DNA from: JACMNW01 sp031413495
GTDB taxonomy: Bacteria; Pseudomonadota; Alphaproteobacteria; Rhodobacterales; Rhodobacteraceae
Assembly (NCBI GenBank): GCA_031413495.1
Contig: JANOFE010000266.1
Span: 1-8,622, forward strand
Length of the DNA: 8,622 bases
Reading direction: 5' to 3'
Shown: positions 1 through 5,144 of the stretch, piece by piece
How positions within the stretch are numbered: the first letter of the stretch is position 1
Layout of the letters: each line of letters begins with the position of its first letter
Notes under the pieces: generated by a model
What the model was told of the DNA's origin: nothing
Database searches by the model: none
Seen by the model: only the letters and a program-made list of their open reading frames with translations
Program-made: the position numbers and the translations under genes

Positions 1-1
1 C

Positions 2-28
2 TGGACAGGCCCCGCGCCCTCGCATAAT
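2..28 (+). promoter_or_regulatory. Possible promoter of the tRNA-Phe gene
   Basis: A TGGACA hexamer (2-7) resembles a -35 element (5/6 to TTGACA). CATAAT (23-28) resembles a -10 (5/6 to TATAAT). The spacing is 15 bp, shorter than ideal; reading TAATAC (25-30) as the -10 gives 17 bp but a poorer match. The bases just after the -10 are very GC-rich, as is usual for stable-RNA promoters under stringent control. The tRNA starts about 35 bases downstream. This is pattern matching only, and a cotranscript from upstream of the window is equally possible. Confidence 0.3.
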
Positions 29-65
29 ACCGCCCCACCCGACTGGCCCTGCCGGTGGGTCGTGT

Positions 66-141
66 GCCCGGATAGCTCAGTTGGTAGAGCAGCGGATTGA
101 AAATCCGCGTGTCGGCGGTTCAATTCCGTCTCCGGGCACCA
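66..141 (+). tRNA. tRNA-Phe (anticodon GAA)
   Basis: This is a complete 76-nt cloverleaf. The acceptor stem GCCCGGA (66-72) pairs fully with TCCGGGC (131-137), followed by discriminator A138 and an encoded CCA (139-141). The D-arm contains AGCTCAGTTGGTAGAGC. The anticodon stem GCGGA/TCCGC (92-96/104-108) closes the loop TTGAAAA with anticodon GAA at 99-101, which reads UUC and UUU (Phe). The T-arm holds the invariant TTCAATTCC-type loop. A run of six T follows the CCA directly (142-147), so transcription may end there without a separate hairpin. tRNA 3' ends are common integration sites, but I see no integrase and no second copy of this 3' end inside the window. Confidence 0.97.
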
Positions 142-452
142 TTTTTTCTTTAAGTATCAAACTCTTATTGGTCAATCTAGGCTTCGGAATGTTTGAACGG
201 AGGCCTCTGGGTTTCTCTTGGGTATCAATTGCACAGCGTAAGACCCTCAATTTGTTTCTGCGCCTGCGTCTCTAAGCCTGTATGGCCAGAATAACTCCTA
301 ACACGTACATGGCAGTCACGAACGGCCCAAAGCTGCCGTTGACCGACCGTACTGCCGATGCAAGGTGGCTCACCGGAGCAGCCTTTATTCGGAAGTACGG
401 CGTATTCGCCTCTAAGTACGTTAGCTTTTGGTGGTTATCTGGTCGGGTGCAG
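142..452. other. Intergenic region without a supportable gene
   Basis: This stretch lies between the tRNA 3' end and the converging end of the minus-strand operon. It is visibly richer in A/T than the flanking genes. The short open frames in it have no SD sequence, no recognisable protein pattern and no typical local codon usage. It begins with a T-run (142-147) that may end the tRNA transcript. It contains one inverted repeat (321-340) and a repeated heptamer AAGTACG (393-399 and 414-420), which could be chance. No clear Rho-independent terminator for the minus-strand operon is visible: the inverted repeat has no U-tract on either strand. Confidence 0.6.
321..340. repeat. Short inverted repeat AACGGC/GCCGTT
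   Basis: AACGGC (321-326) and GCCGTT (335-340) form a perfect 6-bp stem with an 8-base loop. It lies about 110 bp beyond the stop of the minus-strand SBP-like gene, so it could mark the end of that transcript, but neither strand shows a T-tract after the stem. Short intergenic boxes of this AACGG...CCGTT type are, as far as I recall, scattered in many alphaproteobacterial genomes. That is memory and not something shown here. Confidence 0.35.
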
Positions 453-1457
453 TCACGGAGTTAGGCCGAGTTGGCGCAAAACTTCCCGAGGGGCGGGTTT
501 TCTCCAGATGATCTGGAAACTGTCGGCCACATTGTCGCGCGCGACGGGGACTCCGGGCAAGGCGATCCAGGCAGGAATTGTGCGGCCGAGCAGGGCAAGG
601 ATTGTGGTCTGGGCGGCGACCACGCCCTGTTGAAAGGGCTGTTGGGCCGCAACACTGACAAAGGGTTTGCCTGCTGCCAAAGAAATGGCGACATCTTCGC
701 CAAGATCGACGGTCGCCATCACAATCGAGCGGCCAGCGGCCGCGAGCCGGGTTGACACCGCCATTGCAGGCGTGTCCCAAACGACAAAGAACGCGGAAAT
801 CTCGGGATGATCCGCAATCAGCCGCTCGGCCAGATCGGCCGCTTCGTCCACGGCGCCGAACCGCAGCACATGGGTCTGCACGTCAGGCCGGCTCGCCTGC
901 ATCCAGTTGGTGAAAGCAATCTCACGCTCGTTGGTGGCGAAGAAATCAGCGGCAAAGCCAAGGACGCCGACCGCCGCCCCTTGCACCAGATGAGGCGCAA
1001 GCCCCGCAGCCACCATCCTGCCAAGACCGAAATTGTCCGACGATACAAGCGAGGTATAATGCGAGCCGGGCAAAAGGCCGGTCGGCACATTTTCAAGTAA
1101 AATCAGACGGATGCCCGCCGCCGAAACCCGCCTGAAGGCCGCCACAACCTGTTCGTTTGCCACAGGCAAAGCCACGATCGCGTCCGGTTTCGCCGCGATC
1201 AGCCGATCCAGTTCGGCCACCTGCCGGTCCGCTGAAAATCCGCAATCGACCACCTCGGTGACGACAACACCGCAATCCCCGAAAATCCCCAACATCCCGG
1301 AAATTTGCAACTTGGTCCAATCGCCATTCAATGTGTGCAGAACGACTGCCACTCGCCTGGTCGCCGCTTTTGCCTCTGCGCAATCCACGGGCAAAAGGCT
1401 TACTCTTTCTGGCGGAGCAGCCCGCTCGCCGTGGGGCCCAAGTCCAGAAATGGTCAT
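453..1457 (-). CDS. Cytoplasmic SBP-like sugar-binding protein (Peripla_BP_4 fold, no signal peptide)
   Basis: The product is 334 aa. An ATG at 1457 is preferred over an in-frame start at 1532, because GGGGAGGAG lies 6 bases before it and it follows the ROK stop by 2 bp. The N-terminus (MTISGLGPHG...) has no hydrophobic segment, so the protein should stay in the cytoplasm. From about residue 35 to the end it aligns almost without gaps with the exported binding protein at 3925-5046. Shared blocks are GDW (45-47 here), ENVP (122-125; DNVP there), SSDNFG (139-144; SADNYG), AADFF (169-173), VVWDTP (225-230; AVWDVP) and TVDLGEDVAIS (249-259). These include the Asp, Asn and aromatic positions that hold sugars in this fold. 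One difference is Gln273 where the exported protein has Arg315. Its place directly behind an ROK regulator suggests an intracellular ligand sensor or regulator partner (inference). Alternatives are a sugar-sequestering protein or a decaying duplicate, but the frame is intact and the motifs are kept. Confidence 0.85.
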   Translation of the reverse strand: MTISGLGPHGERAAPPERVSLLPVDCAEAKAATRRVAVVLHTLNGDWTKLQISGMLGIFGDCGVVVTEVVDCGFSADRQVAELDRLIAAKPDAIVALPVANEQVVAAFRRVSAAGIRLILLENVPTGLLPGSHYTSLVSSDNFGLGRMVAAGLAPHLVQGAAVGVLGFAADFFATNEREIAFTNWMQASRPDVQTHVLRFGAVDEAADLAERLIADHPEISAFFVVWDTPAMAVSTRLAAAGRSIVMATVDLGEDVAISLAAGKPFVSVAAQQPFQQGVVAAQTTILALLGRTIPAWIALPGVPVARDNVADSFQIIWRKPAPREVLRQLGLTP

Positions 1458-1459
1458 GG

Positions 1460-2827
1460 TCAACTCCTCCCCTGCACTGATGGCGGTGCTGCGACCGATT
1501 GCGGCACCTCGGCAATCTCTGCGCGCGCGCAAAAGGCGGCGAAATCGGGATGCAGGGTCGGTTTGCCCTGACTGATCCAGTCTTTCAGGAAGGCAGGCGC
1601 AAAGATCGCCTCGGAGGCCACGCGCGCCGCCCCCACCAACCCGGCAGAACTGCCCATCTGTGAGCGGATGATGCGAAGGTCGCGCGTAACCAGTGGGTGG
1701 GACGCGCCGTAAACCGCTTCCCGGATCCCTGCCAGCAAGATGTCATTGGTTTGGACAAGCGTGCCGGACAGAACGATCATGTCAGGGTTCAGCGCATTGG
1801 CCAGGGTCGCCACGACCTGCCCGATCAGATGCCCCGACCTAGTCAAGATCGCCACGGCGGCGGGATCGCCGATCTGGGCGGCCTGCGACACTTCGATGGC
1901 GGCGATCTCGCCTCCGCGCCGCAAATGGTCTGCCAATACCGGACTGCGGCCAGACTCTGCCGCGGCTCGCCCTTCGCGCTGGATCATGTCAGAGCCTGCC
2001 ATCATGTCCAGCGTGCCGGTCACCCCCTCCGATATCACCGGAAGCGCCCCGATCAGGCCCGCCGCCCCTTGCGCGCCGCGATAAAGCTGCCCGTCACACA
2101 CGATCCCCGCGCCGATCCGGCGTCCGACTTTGACGAACAGCATGGATCGCAGGCCGTGCCCTGCACCGGCATGCAACTCTCCCATGGTCATGGTTTCCAC
2201 GCTGGACCGCATCCAGACCGGCACACCGAACTGGCGGGTCAGGGTTTCGACCAGCGGAAAGTCTTCCCAGGCAGGCAGGACCGCAGGGGTGGCGGTCATG
2301 AAGGCATCATCGCGCAACGAAGGCACCGTGCCGGGGACCGACAGCGATATGCCCCAAGGTGCTGTGGGGATGGCCTGACGCTCCAGACACCAATGGAACA
2401 AAGCCGCAAGCCTGCTTGCAAGCTGTGCTGCAGGGGCCGTCAGGTCGGCGGCCTCGTGGTGTTCGGTCAACATATTGCCCGACAGGTCGGATATGCCAAC
2501 ACCGATGGCCGTCTGGTCTAGCGTCGCCACCAGCACCAGCCCGCGCCTTGCCGAAAAGCGCACAAGGCGCGGGGCTCGCCCACCGGTGGCCAGCCCCAGT
2601 TCCGACTCATCAACCAGCCCCAGATCCGAAAGCAACTGCAGACGGTCCGCCACCACCGCCCGCCCCAACTCGCTTTCACGCTCCAACGCTTGCCGGGTGG
2701 TCGCGCGTTCGCTGCGGATCAGGTTCAGGATTTCAACCAGAGACGGCCCCGCTGTCTCGCTGTTACGCGGACGACCCTTCCCGCGTGTGCGGGGCGATTC
2801 GGAGGTTTCGGCAGCGTGCGGCAACAA
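1460..2827 (-). CDS. ROK-family transcriptional regulator with degenerate sugar and zinc sites
   Basis: The product is 455 aa, a little longer than Mlc/NagC-type regulators (about 400). Residues about 30-75 form a winged helix-turn-helix. The rest is an ROK (sugar-kinase-like) domain with VPGTV (164-168), a GRRIGAGIVCDGQLYRGAQG stretch (235-254) and the C-terminal NPDMIVLSG (347-355). The kinase P-loop is degenerate (LDQT at 103-106 instead of DIGGT). Aligned with Mlc, the EHD sugar-contact block is RSS (207-209), and the EIGH block is LIGA (258-261). The CxCGxxGCLE zinc motif is missing (about 266-280). Kinase activity and normal sugar binding are therefore unlikely. Translation probably starts at TTG 2827 (a second TTG follows at 2824), because GGAG lies 6 bases upstream, an in-frame TAG lies at 2848-2846 and no ATG fits. 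It is transcribed divergently from the transport operon, which it most likely controls together with the SBP-like gene 2 bp downstream. Confidence 0.9.
   Translation of the reverse strand: MLPHAAETSESPRTRGKGRPRNSETAGPSLVEILNLIRSERATTRQALERESELGRAVVADRLQLLSDLGLVDESELGLATGGRAPRLVRFSARRGLVLVATLDQTAIGVGISDLSGNMLTEHHEAADLTAPAAQLASRLAALFHWCLERQAIPTAPWGISLSVPGTVPSLRDDAFMTATPAVLPAWEDFPLVETLTRQFGVPVWMRSSVETMTMGELHAGAGHGLRSMLFVKVGRRIGAGIVCDGQLYRGAQGAAGLIGALPVISEGVTGTLDMMAGSDMIQREGRAAAESGRSPVLADHLRRGGEIAAIEVSQAAQIGDPAAVAILTRSGHLIGQVVATLANALNPDMIVLSGTLVQTNDILLAGIREAVYGASHPLVTRDLRIIRSQMGSSAGLVGAARVASEAIFAPAFLKDWISQGKPTLHPDFAAFCARAEIAEVPQSVAAPPSVQGRS
1464..1472 (-). promoter_or_regulatory. Ribosome binding site deciding the SBP-like gene start
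   Basis: On the minus strand GGGGAGGAG lies 6 bases before the ATG at 1457. It sits inside the last codons of the ROK gene, whose stop is at 1462-1460. This fixes the downstream start and implies translational coupling of the two proteins, probably with comparable output. Confidence 0.75.
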
Positions 2828-2833
2828 AAGTGG

Positions 2834-2837
2834 CTCC
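2834..2837 (-). promoter_or_regulatory. Ribosome binding site for the TTG-started ROK gene
   Basis: GGAG on the minus strand lies 6 bases before TTG 2827 and 9 before TTG 2824. No ATG or GTG exists in frame between the upstream stop (2848-2846) and the winged-helix domain. A TTG start usually lowers translation, which suits a regulator needed in small amounts. Confidence 0.55.
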
Positions 2838-2890
2838 TGTACCTTCTATTCACACAGATAGGATGGAAGCTTTAGTCGTTCAAGCAAATA

Positions 2891-2913
2891 CTTTTGCGTT
2901 AAAAAAGCAAAAG
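2891..2913. promoter_or_regulatory. Candidate operator, CTTTTGC-N9-GCAAAAG
   Basis: This is a perfect 7-bp inverted repeat with a 9-base AT-rich spacer, 23 bp in all, in the AT-rich divergent region. A further half-site GCAAA (2884-2888) forms an overlapping palindrome, GCAAA-N4-TTTGC (2884-2897), so three half-sites stand side by side. Known ROK regulators such as Mlc, NagC and XylR bind AT-rich palindromes of similar size with TTTTG/CAAAA-like arms, which fits control by the divergent ROK protein. It would overlap the -35 zone of a promoter using TATAAT at 2934-2939, a position suited to repression. The assignment is inferred; the palindrome itself is seen. Confidence 0.55.
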
Positions 2914-2933
2914 AAAGCATACATCAGCATAAA

Positions 2934-2967
2934 TATAATTGACCTGCACTGATTCTGGGCGTAATGA
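2934..2967 (+). promoter_or_regulatory. Candidate promoter elements for the transport operon
   Basis: Two readings are possible. TATAAT (2934-2939) is a perfect -10 but has no good -35 at 16-18 bp upstream (about 2910-2916). TTGACC (2939-2944) is a good -35, but with 17 bp spacing the -10 is a poor TAATGA (2962-2967). Either would leave a 5' leader of roughly 75-105 bases before ATG 3049. I cannot choose between them. Confidence 0.35.
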
Positions 2968-3007
2968 CATTCTTACGGCTTGAGGAAGTCGTGAGGAGGA
3001 TCGGTCA

Positions 3008-3025
3008 GGCGGGCAAAATTCCGCC
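3008..3025 (+). promoter_or_regulatory. Short hairpin in the transport-operon leader
   Basis: GGCGG (3008-3012) pairs with CCGCC (3021-3025) around an 8-base loop GCAAAATT. It ends 11 bases before the SD-like GGGGGA (3037-3042). The stem is only 5 bp, so a role in mRNA stability or translation is uncertain. The loop repeats the GCAAAA half-site of the upstream palindrome, which may be chance. Confidence 0.25.
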
Positions 3026-3048
3026 AGACACAAAGTGGGGGATTACTG

Positions 3049-3870
3049 ATGACAGCGTGGAAGCTGGCGTATCACGCCAATTGCTGGGGGCAGCTTGGCG
3101 GCAACGCCGTTGGGGTCACCTCGATCACCGAACTCAGCTATCGTACCTTTGGGGCGATGGACCGCGCTTTTGCCGATATCGCGGCGGCTGGCTATGAAGG
3201 CGTCGAGGTGTTCGACGGTAACCTGCTGGACTACAGCGCTGCCGCGATGCGCGGCCTTTTGGCCGACAGTGGGCTGGCGCTGGTTGCAGCCTATGCTGGC
3301 GGGAACTTCATCTTTGACGACATCCTGCCCGAGGAACTGGCCCGTGTGACCCGTGCCGCCGACCGCGCCGCCGAACTGGGTGCGCCGCATCTGGTGGTGG
3401 GCGGCGGGGCCAAGCGCTTTGACGGGGTGCGCGAGGCGGATTACCACAAGCTGGGTGCTGCGCTGGACCGGGTCAAGGCGATTGCCGATGCAAGGGGCTT
3501 ACGTGCGCATTACCACCCGCACCTTTCCACCATTGTTGAAGGTCCGGCCGAGGTTGCCAAGATCTTCGATCTGACCGCAATCGACTTTTGCCCCGACACG
3601 GCGCATCTGGCGGCTGCCGGTGGCGATCCTGCGCAACTGATCCGGGATCACGCGCAGCGCATCTCGTATGTACATCTGAAAGGGTTTCAGAAAGAGCCCT
3701 TCGCCTTCACCCCGCTGGACCAGGGCGATGTGCCCACCGATCCCATTCTTCTGGCGATGAAGGACGTGGGCTTTGCCGGCTGGGTCTGCACCGAACTTGA
3801 CAGCTGGGCCGACCCTGTCGAAGGGGCGCGGATCAGCAAAGAGTATCTGAACCGGGCTATGGCGGTCTGA
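3049..3870 (+). CDS. TIM-barrel sugar (phosphate) isomerase/epimerase-like protein (IolE/AP-endonuclease-2 superfamily)
   Basis: The product is 273 aa, normal for the family. The start at ATG 3049 follows GGGGGA by 6 bases. Barrel-strand signatures run in order: YEGVEVFDG (49-57), HLVVGGG (114-120), AHYHPH (153-158), DFCPDTAH (179-186), ISYVHLKGF (205-213) and VCTELD (246-251). By analogy with the superfamily, the metal and catalytic site would use His156/His158, Asp183, His209 and Glu249. The HYHPH and DTAHLAAAGGDP pattern recalls IolE (2-keto-myo-inositol dehydratase) and hydroxypyruvate isomerase more than xylose isomerase. As first gene of the transport operon it should act in the cytoplasm on the imported compound or on the product of the Gfo/Idh/MocA enzyme, by isomerisation, epimerisation, dehydration or beta-elimination. 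The exact reaction cannot be read from sequence, so no symbol is given. Confidence 0.85.
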   Translation: MTAWKLAYHANCWGQLGGNAVGVTSITELSYRTFGAMDRAFADIAAAGYEGVEVFDGNLLDYSAAAMRGLLADSGLALVAAYAGGNFIFDDILPEELARVTRAADRAAELGAPHLVVGGGAKRFDGVREADYHKLGAALDRVKAIADARGLRAHYHPHLSTIVEGPAEVAKIFDLTAIDFCPDTAHLAAAGGDPAQLIRDHAQRISYVHLKGFQKEPFAFTPLDQGDVPTDPILLAMKDVGFAGWVCTELDSWADPVEGARISKEYLNRAMAV

Positions 3871-3887
3871 ACCGCAAGCCTTTTACC

Positions 3888-3900
3888 GGGGGTGACCCCT
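3888..3900 (+). promoter_or_regulatory. Small hairpin before the binding-protein gene
   Basis: GGGG (3889-3892) and CCCC (3896-3899) close a 3-base loop TGA, and a G-U pair (3888/3900) can extend the stem. It lies in the 54-bp gap between the TIM-barrel stop and the SBP start, 12 bases before the SD GGAGGA (3912-3917). It could be a 5' stabiliser after mRNA processing. It is not a terminator, since no T-tract follows directly and the genes appear co-transcribed. Confidence 0.3.
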
Positions 3901-3924
3901 TATCTTGTTTTGGAGGAAGAAATC

Positions 3925-5046
3925 ATGATTACCAGACGTGCTCTTATGGGCTCGGCCACCGCGCTTGCGCTGGTCATGGGGCTGAACGTTCCCGCCTTTG
4001 CCGACCCTGATACCGCTTTGGCCGCATTGCAGGAAACTGTCCTGTCAAAGGGCCCAAATGGCGAAGACCCCTCGGCCCCCTCCACCGTTGTGCTGACCGA
4101 CGAGGAACTGGCCAAGATCAAAGAAATGGGTGCCACTGCCGCAATCGTCATGCACTATGGTGGCAATGACTGGTCCCGCGCCCAGATCAACGGGCTGCAG
4201 ACACAATTCACCGCCATGGGCATCGAGGTGATTGCAGTGACCGATGCGGGCTTCAAACCCGAAAAGCAGGTCAGCGACCTTGAAACCATAATGGCGCAGA
4301 CGCCCGACATCATCGTGTCGATCCCGACCGATCCCACCGCGACTGCAGCCGCCTACCGGGCCGCAGGCGAAGCGGGTGCAAAGTTCGTGTTCATGGACAA
4401 CGTGCCTGCAGGATTTGTTGCAGGGACGGATTACGTCTCGGTTGTCTCGGCGGATAATTATGGCAACGGCGTCGCCTCGGCGCATTTGATGGCTAAGGCC
4501 TTGGGGCCGGATGGCGGCGATATCGGTCTGGTGTTCCATGCCGCAGATTTCTTTGTCACCAAGCAGCGCTATGATGCCTTCAAAGCAACCATCGCAAGCG
4601 ATTATCCCAACATCAAGATTGTGGATGAACAGGGCATCGGCGGGCCGGACTTTTCAGGCGATGCGGAAAAAGCCGCCGGAGCGATGCTGACAGCCAATCC
4701 GTCAATCAAGGGCATCTGGGCGGTTTGGGATGTGCCCGCCGAGGGCGTGATTGCCGCCGCGCGCGCCGCGGGCCGCGATGATCTGATCATCACCACTGTG
4801 GACCTTGGGGAAAACGTCGCGATCAGCATGGCGCAGGGCGGCTTCATCAAGGGTCTTGGCGCGCAGCGTCCTTATGATGCGGGCGTGGTCGAGGCCAAGC
4901 TGGCCGGTTATGCGCTGCTGGGCAAAGAGGCCCCGGCCTTTGTCGCCTTGCCAGCACTTCCCGTCAGCAAAGACAATTTGCTGGAGGCCTGGACACAAGT
5001 CTATTCCACCGAGGCAACTGACAACATCAAGGCCATGTTGCAGTGA
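3925..5046 (+). CDS. Sugar ABC transporter periplasmic substrate-binding protein (CUT2/ribose type)
   Basis: The product is 373 aa. ATG 3925 is chosen because GGAGGA lies 7 bases upstream and a signal peptide begins there; an upstream GTG at 3892 would bury it. Residues 1-26 are a signal peptide (TRRALM, hydrophobic core, AFA-D cleavage after Ala26). The T-R-R-x-L-M pattern fits a Tat signal as well as Sec. A linker of about 40 residues precedes a two-lobe Peripla_BP_4 domain (from about 70). Likely ligand contacts are NDW (81-83), DNVP (158-161), SADNYG (175-180), HAADFF (205-210), VWDVP (267-271), TVDLG (291-295) and QRP (314-316). It captures the substrate in the periplasm for the permease and ATPase encoded downstream. 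A strong hairpin follows the stop, which may protect this cistron and raise its level. The ligand is unknown: a pentose, hexose, cyclitol or anhydrosugar are all possible. Confidence 0.93.
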   Translation: MITRRALMGSATALALVMGLNVPAFADPDTALAALQETVLSKGPNGEDPSAPSTVVLTDEELAKIKEMGATAAIVMHYGGNDWSRAQINGLQTQFTAMGIEVIAVTDAGFKPEKQVSDLETIMAQTPDIIVSIPTDPTATAAAYRAAGEAGAKFVFMDNVPAGFVAGTDYVSVVSADNYGNGVASAHLMAKALGPDGGDIGLVFHAADFFVTKQRYDAFKATIASDYPNIKIVDEQGIGGPDFSGDAEKAAGAMLTANPSIKGIWAVWDVPAEGVIAAARAAGRDDLIITTVDLGENVAISMAQGGFIKGLGAQRPYDAGVVEAKLAGYALLGKEAPAFVALPALPVSKDNLLEAWTQVYSTEATDNIKAMLQ

Positions 5047-5052
5047 TCAGCG

Positions 5053-5077
5053 CGGCGCGGGGGCCATCCCCGCGCCG
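5053..5077 (+). promoter_or_regulatory. Strong GC-rich intercistronic hairpin after the SBP gene
   Basis: CGGCGCGGGG (5053-5062) pairs perfectly over 10 bp with CCCCGCGCCG (5068-5077) around the loop GCCAT. No U-run follows, so it is not a standard terminator. Its place 6 bases after the SBP stop is typical of hairpins that block 3' exonucleases and keep binding-protein mRNA abundant relative to the rest of the operon. The downstream arm can alternatively pair GCGCCG (5072-5077) with CGGCGC (5093-5098), so two mutually exclusive folds exist in this 98-bp gap. Confidence 0.6.
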
Positions 5078-5144
5078 ACCCCCCCTTCGGTGCGGCGCAG
5101 GTTACCCGGCGCTTCAAAGCCCCCCAAATCCACGGAGACGACAA

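Larger units (their letters stand above)
2828..3048. promoter_or_regulatory. Divergent control region between regulator operon and transport operon
   Basis: This 221-bp region separates the TTG start of the ROK gene from the ATG of the TIM-barrel gene. Its centre (about 2870-2945) is strongly AT-rich, unlike the genes around it. It holds the palindrome at 2891-2913, candidate plus-strand promoter elements (2934-2967) and a short leader stem (3008-3025). I could not pick a convincing minus-strand promoter. No small gene is supported: the open frame starting at ATG 2964 runs out of frame into the TIM-barrel gene and has no SD. Confidence 0.7.

Noticed and set aside
81..464. Small plus-strand open frames across the tRNA and the following gap
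   Set aside because: One reads through the tRNA gene itself; the others lack SD sequences and plausible protein composition.
453..1100. Several open frames on both strands inside the SBP-like gene
   Set aside because: They are shadow frames of a GC-rich gene; only the frame with the Peripla_BP_4 motifs and a matching SD is supported.
1458..1532. Longer N-terminus for the SBP-like protein starting at 1532
   Set aside because: The extra 25 residues overlap the ROK C-terminus in another frame, are Arg-rich without a hydrophobic core, and do not form a signal peptide; the SD points to ATG 1457.
2991..3000. Strong SD-like GAGGAGGA in the transport-operon leader, suggesting a leader peptide
   Set aside because: No ATG, GTG or TTG lies 4-12 bases downstream, so no leader peptide can be supported.
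2964..3197. 77-codon open frame starting at ATG 2964 upstream of the TIM-barrel gene
   Set aside because: It overlaps the TIM-barrel gene in another frame for most of its length, has no SD at the right distance, and its translation shows no recognisable or native-looking pattern.
5053..5077. Reading the GC hairpin after the SBP gene as a Rho-independent terminator
   Set aside because: No T-tract follows; the downstream genes belong to the same transporter and are tightly coupled, so stabilisation or partial attenuation is more likely.
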